Below, piece after piece: positions 7,653-12,439 of a stretch of DNA of 12,439 nt. Source of the stretch: Desulfobacterales bacterium. GTDB taxonomy: Bacteria; Desulfobacterota; Desulfobacteria; Desulfobacterales; RPRI01. The stretch covers positions 1 through 12,439 of the forward strand of contig JAGVOC010000059.1 of the NCBI GenBank assembly GCA_020052975.1. The letters run 5' to 3'. The position numbers and the translations under genes were made by a program. The notes beneath the pieces were generated by a model. That model was not told where the DNA came from, did not search any database, and saw only the letters and a list, made by a program, of their open reading frames with translations. How positions within the stretch are numbered: the stretch's first letter is position 1; every line of letters starts with the position of its first letter.

Positions 7653-7859
7653 GGTATAGGGGTAAGGGTCAAGGGTTCAGGGGATGGTGACTGGTAAATA
7701 GTGACGGGCAGAACATGCTTTTACCCGTTACTCGTCACTCGTCACTTGTCACTATTTACTATGGAAAGTAACGAGCAATGCCTGCTAAACTCTATACCCT
7801 CGACCCTAAACCCTTAGCCCTTGACCCTATACCCTAAACCCTGTACCCTGACCATTGGG
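7650..7859 (+). repeat. Mirrored heptad element of 30 units in unbroken register
   Basis: From the TAG stop of the TPR gene, 30 consecutive 7-nt units can be laid out with no insertion or deletion. First come five G-rich units (TAGGGTA, TAGGGGT and so on, to 7684). Then TGGTGAC, TGGTAAA and TAGTGAC, a short centre, and GTTACTC followed by GTCACTN units (7727-7754). A less regular stretch leads to eight C-rich CCCTNNA units at 7797-7852. The order is mirror-symmetric: a perfect 12-bp inverted repeat (GTAAATAGTGAC 7694-7705, GTCACTATTTAC 7748-7759) nests inside the G-rich/C-rich pair. RNA or single-stranded DNA could fold into a long cruciform. The C-rich units end about 9 nt before the conserved part of the VanZ frame. 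Confidence 0.85.
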
Positions 7860-8260
7860 AAAAGATCCTGAGACTAATATGGCCGACATTCATTTCTGTA
7901 ATATGGGCAGGTTCTGCCGGTGTTGTCATCTTCTGCTCACTTGTACCACGGGTCGAATTTCCTGTTGATTTCTGGCAGGCAGACAAGTTTTATCACCTTA
8001 TTGCATACTGCTGGTTATCCATTCTGCCCCTTGTCGGCTATTCTGAAAGAAAGTTTGCCCTGAAGGCTTCTCTTTCAATGATACTTCTCGGAATATTGCT
8101 GGAAACAGGACAATTATATGTTCCGGGGCGCACCTTCTCTGTGGCGGATATATCAATGAATACGCTGGGAGTGATCCTTGGAATATTTGGCGGAGACCAC
8201 TTAAGACGTTCTTTTCTAACTCATGGAAGTTTCCGCCTGTTTAAGAACATCAAGCAGTGA
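7841..8260 (+). CDS. VanZ-like membrane protein, start codon unclear
   Basis: The open frame encodes a small four-helix membrane protein of the VanZ family. Helices lie around WPTFISVIWAGSAGVV, the DKFYHLIAYCWLS segment, SMILLGILLETGQ and ISMNTLGVILGIFG. The family signature is clear: DK-x-x-H early, then E-x-GQ-x-x-x-PGR-x-x-S-x-x-D-x-x-x-N-x-x-G. VanZ relatives occur in teicoplanin resistance and, commonly, beside exosortase/PEP-CTERM genes; the molecular function is not established. The nearest ATG (8078) would remove half the protein. Upstream in frame there is only CTG (7841 or 7868) before a TAA inside the C-rich array at 7835. The coordinate given uses CTG 7841 and is arbitrary. Either a non-standard start is used or the repeat array replaced the original 5' end, leaving a dead gene. 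The 3' end overlaps the opposing GGDEF gene by 45 nt. Confidence 0.7.
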   Translation: MYPDHWEKILRLIWPTFISVIWAGSAGVVIFCSLVPRVEFPVDFWQADKFYHLIAYCWLSILPLVGYSERKFALKASLSMILLGILLETGQLYVPGRTFSVADISMNTLGVILGIFGGDHLRRSFLTHGSFRLFKNIKQ

Positions 8261-9535
8261 ACAGCCTTTTTCTCCTGTGGCAACACCAAAGGATAGATTT
8301 AAAGGCTCTCCGCGATACTGTTTGTTTTGTGCCTCAAGTGTTTCCCTGAGCCGCCCGAGGACATTTTCTCCGGTTAATTTGTCGGATACGGGCAGGAGAG
8401 CTGCAAATCTGTCACCGCTGATCCTGGCGACAACGTCTTCTGTGCGGAATATTTTGAGAACCTTGGCAGTCCGCCGCAGGAGTTCATTTCCCGCTGCTAT
8501 ACCGTCACGGTCATTTACGGCCTGCAGTTCATCCACTTTTATGGTCATAACACTTATTGGAAATTGCCTGCCGTTTTCAAGCCTGTACAGCTCTTCTTCA
8601 AAATATGTCCGGTTATAAAGACCGGTAAGAACATCGTGAAAGCTGAGATACCAGAGTTTTTCTTCCGTTTCCCTGAAATCGCTTATGTCAATCGCTATGC
8701 ATATAACACCGATTATGTTCCCCTCGTCATCCCGATAGGGAACCCGGTCATTCTGAATCCATCGTCTCCCGCGGACAGATGGAAAAATCTCAATAAATCC
8801 CCGTTTCGAATTGCCTGAATTCATGACCCGCTCATTTACATCAAAAAAATGGAACAGCTGTTCCTCCGGCAGATTCGGAAACAGTTCAGTTAATGTTTTT
8901 CCTATTATACTTTCCATTGGAAAACCGAGGGATTTACAAAACGCCTTATTTGCCCGGATAAACCGGTGATTAATGTCCGTATAAAATATGCTCGTCGGTA
9001 TGGAATTCAGAACAATCTGGAGGTCGCTGCGGCTCCTCTGAAGTTCCTCGTCGATTCGCTTTCGCATGGTGATATTGCGGAGCATTCCATGAACGGCAAC
9101 ACCCCATTTATAAGGGATGAACAGGACGAAAGTCTCACACTCAATTAATAACCCATCCTTTGTCATACCGGTATATTCGTATTGCTGAACCTTAAATTCG
9201 CCGGTGGCTCCTTTTCTGTATTTATCTTTTATAAAGCGGCGGCTTTCCGGGGCTACCAATGTCATCGGATCAAAATCGGGACTGCAAACATCTTCCGGTG
9301 TGATCTGAAACAGTTCGGCAAATTTCTTATTGACGAATTCGTACTTTCTGTCGAAAAGGACATAGATTGCCTCATTCATGTGTTCCACCTGCGGAAAATA
9401 TCGGCCTATCTCTTCACCAAAGTCCCGCTGTTTCTGCTCGGAGATCCTTTCAGTCGCTTCAAGTTCTGAAATCTGCTCCTTTAAGGCAGCCACTTCATCA
9501 ATAAGCTGTTTCTTTGTTTTGCTTGTTGCCTTCAT
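8216..9535 (-). CDS. PAS-PAS-GGDEF protein with degenerate active site
   Basis: This is a soluble signalling protein of 439 residues from the ATG at 9535. GGAG sits 9 nt before that ATG; a GTG at 9562 and an ATG at 9550 would add 9 or 5 residues with poorer spacing. A coiled-coil start is followed by PAS domains at about 45-155 and 165-285, and a GGDEF domain from about 294. The GGDEF motif reads SGDRF (373-377), so the essential Glu is Arg376. The usual first metal-binding Asp is Lys333, GHxxGD has become GIAAGN with Asn350 in place of Asp, and the chain stops at AETSMS, before the usual MYxxK end. Diguanylate cyclase activity is very unlikely. The inhibitory-site motif RxxD (Arg364, Asp367) at the correct distance is intact, so it may bind c-di-GMP as a receptor. 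The input ligand of the PAS domains is unknown. Confidence 0.88.
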   Translation of the reverse strand: MKATSKTKKQLIDEVAALKEQISELEATERISEQKQRDFGEEIGRYFPQVEHMNEAIYVLFDRKYEFVNKKFAELFQITPEDVCSPDFDPMTLVAPESRRFIKDKYRKGATGEFKVQQYEYTGMTKDGLLIECETFVLFIPYKWGVAVHGMLRNITMRKRIDEELQRSRSDLQIVLNSIPTSIFYTDINHRFIRANKAFCKSLGFPMESIIGKTLTELFPNLPEEQLFHFFDVNERVMNSGNSKRGFIEIFPSVRGRRWIQNDRVPYRDDEGNIIGVICIAIDISDFRETEEKLWYLSFHDVLTGLYNRTYFEEELYRLENGRQFPISVMTIKVDELQAVNDRDGIAAGNELLRRTAKVLKIFRTEDVVARISGDRFAALLPVSDKLTGENVLGRLRETLEAQNKQYRGEPLNLSFGVATGEKGCSLLDVLKQAETSMS

Positions 9536-9615
9536 GTTTATAAGCTCCATACCTCTATTCACTGCACTCCGCCGCTGCGGCTGATTTTTTTATGAAGTCA
9601 TCAAAAATCGGCTCC

Positions 9616-9644
9616 AAATTATTGGTATTATAATTCTTTGTCAA
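9616..9644 (-). promoter_or_regulatory. Candidate sigma-70 promoter for the GGDEF gene
   Basis: Read on the minus strand, TTGACA (9639-9644) is followed after 17 nt by TAATTT (9616-9621), and a TATAAT lies between them at 9626-9631. Transcription would start about 70-80 nt before the translation start. The -35 element also forms part of a 7-bp hairpin, GTCAAGG 9640-9646 with CCTTGAC 9660-9666. Confidence 0.4.
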
Positions 9645-9681
9645 GGCATTTTTACTTATCCTTGACTCTCACTCCAACGAT

Positions 9682-9705
9682 GGGAATTCGGGGAACACCA
9701 TACCT
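9682..9705 (+). repeat. Left inverted repeat bracketing hicAB
   Basis: The reverse complement of this 24-mer begins AGGTATGGTGT, continues with T and CCCC, and ends GAATTCCC. It matches the sequence at 10873-10897 with one substitution and one single-base indel. The two copies face each other across about 1.2 kb that contains hicA, hicB and the C-rich heptad array. Confidence 0.75.
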
Positions 9706-9890
9706 TTTTATGGATTTTTTTCCTGTTCTGGCAGATAAGGGTATGTCAGAACCACGTAAACTGTCAGGGTTATCCGCATCATATCACCCAGAGAGAAAAT
9801 TGTCGTCAGCCGACCGAGCCATGTTCATCTGTCCTCTATATCCTCCCCCAAGGCATTCCTCATATCTTTACAAGGTCAGGAAAAGATAGT

Positions 9891-9925
9891 TGTGCAAATC
9901 AGAATTTTAACTTGCTTTTTGCACA
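9891..9925. promoter_or_regulatory. Inverted repeat upstream of hicAB, possible operator
   Basis: TGTGCAAA at 9891-9898 and TTTGCACA at 9918-9925 form a perfect 8-bp inverted repeat with a 19-nt spacer, about 140 nt before hicA. HicB antitoxins of the ribbon-helix-helix class autoregulate by binding inverted repeats near the operon promoter, so an operator role is possible. The distance from the start codon is larger than usual and no clear promoter accompanies it. Confidence 0.3.
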
Positions 9926-10065
9926 GCCATGCACGCTCTTCACGAACGTTATTCTTCCTCACACACCATCCAGGGCCATTGTCATGAAAAATATGCAACT
10001 AATTTTGGTTTTTCTGATTGCTTTTTTTACGTGTTTCGGCTATCCTGTTATTAAAAGGGGCATTC

Positions 10066-10320
10066 ATGAGCAAACATGACAAGCTGATAAAGCGATTTCT
10101 TGCACATCCCGTTGACTTCACGTGGGATGAAATGACGGCTCTGCTGATGGGCTTCGGATATGCCAGAGTCAAGGCAGGGAAAATCGGGGGATCGCGCGTT
10201 CGTTTCGACCATCGGACATCAGATCCGATCATCCTGCATCGGCCACACCCCTCACCGGCATTGAAGCGATACCAGATTGAACAGGTAGAAGAAATTTTGA
10301 AGAGGGGGGATCTCTTATGA
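10066..10320 (+). CDS. hicA: HicA-family mRNA interferase toxin
   Basis: This 84-residue protein is a type II toxin of the HicA family, a small double-stranded-RNA-binding-fold ribonuclease that cleaves mRNA when free of its antitoxin. The order of elements fits the family: helix KLIKRFLAHP, then a central MGFGYARVKAGKIGGSRVRF, and a C-terminal LHRPHPSPALKRY with conserved His residues followed by a last helix. The GGSRVRF / HRPHP form, with Arg where short HicAs have the glycine-serine-histidine motif, is one I associate with the HicA subgroup paired with larger HicB proteins. The start ATG at 10066 has AAAAGGGG 5 nt upstream; an earlier in-frame start would add an implausible hydrophobic leader. 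The stop overlaps the hicB start (ATGA). It sits inside an inverted repeat pair, suggesting acquisition as a unit. Confidence 0.88.
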   Translation: MSKHDKLIKRFLAHPVDFTWDEMTALLMGFGYARVKAGKIGGSRVRFDHRTSDPIILHRPHPSPALKRYQIEQVEEILKRGDLL

Positions 10321-10661
10321 AAGACACGATGGAATACAATGGCTATTTCGGGTCCGTACATTACAACGATGACGATAAGGTTTTCTACGGAAAATTGGAG
10401 TTCATCCGCGCCTTGGTCAGCTATGAGGGAACGGACGTTGCTTCACTGCGAGCGGCTTTCGAGGAAGCGGTTGACGATTATCTTGAATTCTGTAAAGAGT
10501 CGGGCAAGCCGGCAGAAAAACCCTTCAAGGGCTCCTTCAATCTTCGCCTTGATCCCGAGCTCCATAAGCGCCTTGTAAGCAATGCCATGAGTGAGGGGAA
10601 GACCTTGAACACTTTTGTCAAGGATGTTCTGAAAAAGGCCGTTTCCGGGACGCACGCCTGA
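10317..10661 (+). CDS. hicB: HicB-family antitoxin
   Basis: This 114-residue antitoxin has the two expected parts. The N-terminal partial RNase H-like HicB domain (about residues 5-60) contains YNGYFGSVHYNDDDKVFYGK and the EAVDDYLEFC helix. The C-terminal segment, from SFNLRLDPELHKRL to LNTFVKDVLKKAV, is a ribbon-helix-helix DNA-binding domain. It would neutralise HicA by direct binding and repress its own operon. Translation is coupled to hicA through a 4-nt ATGA overlap, toxin first, which is the usual HicAB order. No terminator is obvious after its stop. Confidence 0.9.
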   Translation: MKDTMEYNGYFGSVHYNDDDKVFYGKLEFIRALVSYEGTDVASLRAAFEEAVDDYLEFCKESGKPAEKPFKGSFNLRLDPELHKRLVSNAMSEGKTLNTFVKDVLKKAVSGTHA

Positions 10662-10761
10662 AGTATCATCTGGAAATTGGAAGATCCGATTCGACATAAC
10701 TATCCTCCATCAAACACAAAAACCTCTGCCAAGCACGCTCTGCCGAATGGCCCCATAGCTC

Positions 10762-10838
10762 TTAACCTAAACCCCCGACCCTTTGAACCTTACCCCTAAA
10801 CCCTATCCCCTTGCCCCTATCTCCCTCAAACCCTCTAA
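10762..10838 (+). repeat. C-rich degenerate heptad array, no G-rich partner
   Basis: Eleven 7-nt units in one register, mostly of the form NNNNCCC, such as TTACCCC, TAAACCC and TATCCCC. They are more degenerate than the arrays at 5306 and 7797. No G-rich arm is found nearby. Multiple C runs give G-quadruplex potential on the minus strand. It ends 34 nt before the right inverted repeat bracketing hicAB. Confidence 0.65.
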
Positions 10839-10872
10839 AGAAATCCGGCAAGAAGGCCAATAAAGAATAAAC

Positions 10873-10897
10873 AGGTATGGTGTCCCCCTGAATTCCC
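10873..10897 (+). repeat. Right inverted repeat bracketing hicAB
   Basis: This 25-mer, beginning AGGTATGGTGTCCCCC and ending GAATTCCC, is the inverted partner of 9682-9705, differing by one substitution and one inserted T. The core resembles TATGGTGTCCCC-GAATTC motifs that I recall near REP-associated Y1 (IS200-like) transposases, but that recollection is unverified and no transposase is present. Confidence 0.75.
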
Positions 10898-10936
10898 GAT
10901 AGAGAAGTAAGATCCGAATGATCTGATTAATTTATC

Positions 10937-10966
10937 TTGACATTACACATTTCTATATGCTTTATT
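10937..10966 (+). promoter_or_regulatory. Candidate promoter of the MazF-type operon
   Basis: A perfect -35 hexamer TTGACA (10937-10942) is followed after 18 nt by TTTATT (10961-10966), a moderate -10. The transcript would start close to 10973, just before the GGAG ribosome site at 10980-10983. RHH antitoxins usually bind over their own promoter, so autoregulation here is expected by family. Confidence 0.45.
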
Positions 10967-10990
10967 ATGCCCTATGAAAGGAGACTTTTT

Positions 10991-11239
10991 ATGCACACAG
11001 AAACAGTGCGAATCAACGTGACCCTGCCGAGAGAGCTGATAGAATCCGTAAATCAAATCGCCGGTCCCCGCTCCCGCAGCCGCCTCATCTCGGAATCCCT
11101 CCGGGAGTACATCCGACAAATAAAACAAGATGAATTGGAAAAGCAGCTTGAAGAAGGGTATCGTGCAGCGGCAAAAGAGAACATCGCCCTTGCTGCAGAA
11201 TTTAAAGCTGTCGATCTGGAGGGATGGGATGAATATTAA
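10991..11239 (+). CDS. Ribbon-helix-helix antitoxin of a MazF-type pair
   Basis: This 82-residue protein starts with an RHH/CopG-type fold: the beta strand TVRINVTLPRELI, then helices through SRSRLISESLREYIRQ. The acidic, helical C-terminal tail (about residues 46-82, ending DLEGWDEY) is the kind that wraps around and blocks a MazF dimer. The ATG at 10991 is chosen because GGAG lies 7 nt upstream; an earlier TTG-type start would add 18 residues ahead of that site. It overlaps the toxin gene by 11 nt, implying coupled translation. Confidence 0.85.
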   Translation: MHTETVRINVTLPRELIESVNQIAGPRSRSRLISESLREYIRQIKQDELEKQLEEGYRAAAKENIALAAEFKAVDLEGWDEY

Positions 11240-11573
11240 AAGAGGCGAAATTTATCTTGCAACCCTTGATCCCGTAATGGGACGGGAAATAGCCAAAACC
11301 CGTCCCGTCCTGATAGTCTCCAATGACAAAAACAATGAATTTTCGGGAACTGTGACGATTTTGCCCCTGACCTCGAAAAACACCCAGTCTGTTTATCCTT
11401 TTGAGGTTTTTCTTTCCAGAGGCAATGCAAATTTACCCAAAGACTCGAAGATCAAAGCGGACCAGATTCGCACCCTCGACAAAAGCAGGATGATTAAAAG
11501 CATTGGCATCCTGGATAAAACGGATTTAGACGCTATCGACAAGGCCATTAAAATCCACTTGGCGCTACCATAA
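11229..11573 (+). CDS. mazF: MazF/PemK-family endoribonuclease toxin
   Basis: This 114-residue toxin has the family opening IKRGEIYLATLDPVMGREI followed by KTRPVLIVSND. The Arg and the conserved Gly/Pro positions match the SH3-like barrel of MazF, and the later TILPLTSK and KIKADQIRTLDKSRM segments are likewise typical, including the conserved DQ-x-R-x-x-D. It would cleave mRNA at short sequence motifs when not held by the antitoxin. The start at 11229 follows GGAGGG and sits inside the 3' end of the antitoxin gene; an upstream ATG in this frame at 11130 would only read through antitoxin sequence. Transcription should stop at the hairpin near 11674. Confidence 0.93.
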   Translation: MNIKRGEIYLATLDPVMGREIAKTRPVLIVSNDKNNEFSGTVTILPLTSKNTQSVYPFEVFLSRGNANLPKDSKIKADQIRTLDKSRMIKSIGILDKTDLDAIDKAIKIHLALP

Positions 11574-11673
11574 ATAATAGAACCTGTCCCGATTGAATTG
11601 AAGCTCCAAGACCTGACTGCCCCGTAAATGCATTCATCGTACTGGGGTGAGAGATTAATTGAGTCCGGCAACA

Positions 11674-11706
11674 AAAAAGGCAGAGCCGATTTGACCCTGC
11701 CTTTTT
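11674..11706. terminator. Bidirectional Rho-independent terminator
   Basis: AAAAAGGCAG (11674-11683) and CTGCCTTTTT (11697-11706) make a perfect 10-bp stem with a 13-nt loop. An A tract on the left and T tract on the right let it work on both strands. It separates the convergent mazF and PEP-CTERM genes. Confidence 0.85.
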
Positions 11707-11737
11707 ATTATTAGTACTCAGTTCTTAAAACCTTATT

Positions 11738-12283
11738 CTATTTCTTAAATCTCCTGATTCCAGCGAGACCGAGCAAACCAAACCCAAGAAGCAGCATTGT
11801 TGCCGGTTCGGGAACAGGAGTGTAGTCGATGGTCAACTCCGACTTGTCGATATAAAAATCGCCCCACAATGATGCTATCGTCACCTGGAAGACGCCATCT
11901 GCCAGAAAATCACCGCTCACGCCATAAATATAGGTTCCTGTATTCACTGCACTAAAATCCCATTGGCCGGCTTCAGTCCATCCCACTCCAACCTCCCAAG
12001 TAAGAGGGTTCCACCATTTGTCTCCTTCATTATCTGTAAATGAGATCGATAGGCTCGCTGAATTGATTATGGCTGCCGGTGGAATGAACACGAACTGATG
12101 ATTCCATGTGACCCAGTCAGTACTATATTCTAATTTATTAACATAGCGCCCTCCAGATGACACTAAGTCTTCCGGGGCAAGCGTGCTGTAAGAATAAAAC
12201 AACGTCGTGTCCGTTAGGGTATTAGCACTTGCCGCACCTGCCACAACTAAAACCAAAGCCAGCGTCAAAAGAATTTTTTTCAT
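11738..12283 (-). CDS. PEP-CTERM sorting-domain protein
   Basis: This 181-residue secreted protein has a Sec signal peptide, MKKILLTLALVLVVAGAASA, with likely cleavage after ASA at about residue 20. A beta-rich extracellular domain without recognised catalytic residues follows. It ends in the PEP-CTERM sorting signal: VPEPATM, a hydrophobic helix (LLLGFGLLGLAGI) and the basic end RRFKK. Such proteins are processed by an exosortase (XrtA/EpsH type) and are usually tied to exopolysaccharide or biofilm matrix. No exosortase is visible here. The start has GGAGGT 5 nt upstream. It lies opposite mazF and ends before the shared terminator. The domain might be a carbohydrate-binding or matrix structural module; that is a guess. 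Confidence 0.93.
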   Translation of the reverse strand: MKKILLTLALVLVVAGAASANTLTDTTLFYSYSTLAPEDLVSSGGRYVNKLEYSTDWVTWNHQFVFIPPAAIINSASLSISFTDNEGDKWWNPLTWEVGVGWTEAGQWDFSAVNTGTYIYGVSGDFLADGVFQVTIASLWGDFYIDKSELTIDYTPVPEPATMLLLGFGLLGLAGIRRFKK

Positions 12284-12439
12284 TTTGCACCTCCATACAT
12301 ATTCTTTATAAGCTTTTTTTATTTATTATTCCACCTAAACACAGCGGTGGTCGGGATTGTTTGAACAGCAAAAAAGGTTTTTTAAGTGATAAGCTGCTCT
12401 TGTTCAGGCTGCTGCCTCTTTCTTGGGCAGTGTTGCCCA
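12284..12439. other. Upstream region of the PEP-CTERM gene with inverted repeats
   Basis: Besides the ribosome site, this AT-rich leader holds TGAACA (12362-12367) and TGTTCA (12401-12406) in inverted orientation, and a perfect TGGGCA-GTGT-TGCCCA palindrome at the window edge (12424-12439). No convincing promoter is seen. Any gene the palindrome belongs to lies outside the window. Confidence 0.35.

Larger units (their letters stand above)
9563..10065. other. Gene-poor gap between the GGDEF gene and hicA
   Basis: About 500 nt without a credible gene. It contains the TTTTTATGAAGTCATCA motif (9587-9603) related to the one at 83-99, a probable promoter for the GGDEF gene, and the left member of the inverted repeat that brackets hicAB (9682-9705). 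It also holds an 8-bp inverted repeat possibly serving hicAB (9891-9925). An open frame of 83 codons at 9638-9889 starts at TTG, has no ribosome site and no recognisable protein features, so I do not call it. Confidence 0.6.
10662..10990. other. Non-coding gap between hicB and the MazF operon
   Basis: About 330 nt without a gene. It carries the C-rich heptad array (10762-10838), the right inverted repeat (10873-10897), the candidate promoter of the next operon and its ribosome-binding site. The first 100 nt after hicB show nothing I can identify. Confidence 0.6.

Noticed and set aside
7650..7859. CRISPR array
   Set aside because: The repeat period is 7 nt with no spacers of constant length and no cas genes.
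9638..9889. Open frame of 83 codons between the GGDEF gene and hicA
   Set aside because: It starts with TTG, has no ribosome-binding site, runs through the promoter hairpin and the left inverted repeat, and has no domain-like features.
10018..10065. Upstream start for hicA giving a 100-residue protein with hydrophobic leader
   Set aside because: The ATG at 10066 has a strong ribosome site and matches the family N-terminus; a secreted-like leader makes no sense for HicA.
11130..11228. N-terminally extended MazF
   Set aside because: The extra 33 residues are the antitoxin gene read out of frame; the family starts at the ATG at 11229.
1..12439. tRNA, rRNA or recognisable riboswitch
   Set aside because: I saw no cloverleaf, TTCRANNC-type T-arm context, rRNA core sequence or known aptamer core on either strand; small RNAs cannot be excluded by eye.

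Overview
The window looks like a piece of chromosome from an uncultured, anaerobic, Gram-negative-type bacterium with moderate GC. The evidence is an oxygen-sensitive glycyl radical enzyme with its radical-SAM activase, a lipoprotein signal, and a PEP-CTERM protein. Nitrospirota or Desulfobacterota would fit, but no marker gene here fixes the phylum.

Layout. Positions 1-125 hold a hairpin-bearing intergenic repeat-like stretch. Positions 126-5035 are a same-strand group: a CPA2-type cation/proton antiporter, a glycyl-radical-enzyme activase, and an 832-residue glycyl radical enzyme of unassigned substrate. Positions 5036-5369 are gene debris (including an N-terminal scrap of an S23/bAvd-like four-helix-bundle protein) between two mirrored G-rich and C-rich arrays. 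Positions 5370-7652 encode a TPR lipoprotein of about 21 repeats. Positions 7650-7859 are a repeat element that leads straight into a VanZ-like membrane protein lacking an obvious start codon. On the minus strand, overlapping its tail, is a PAS-PAS-GGDEF protein with a ruined active site but an intact I-site motif. Next come two type II toxin-antitoxin pairs, HicAB and a ribbon-helix-helix/MazF pair; the first lies inside a 24-25 nt inverted repeat. The window ends with a convergent PEP-CTERM protein behind a bidirectional terminator.

How the genes fit together. The activase installs the glycyl radical on its neighbour; the antiporter may handle ion or pH balance but its link is only positional. 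The TPR lipoprotein, the VanZ protein and the PEP-CTERM substrate are the kinds of parts found around exosortase/exopolysaccharide systems, though no exosortase is in the window. The degenerate GGDEF protein could be a c-di-GMP sensor for such a surface system.

The most unusual feature is a family of degenerate seven-nucleotide repeats filling at least four intergenic gaps (2389-2536, 5174-5369, 7650-7859, 10762-10838). Two gaps are tiled in unbroken 7-nt register from the stop codon of one gene to the start of the next. G-rich units (TAGGG-type) follow stop codons and C-rich units (CCCTNNA-type) precede starts, so two of the gaps are large inverted repeats with G-quadruplex potential. The arrays seem to have supplied stop codons, an N-terminal extension and leader sequence, and may have removed a start codon. 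All function statements are from reading the sequence only; no searches were run.
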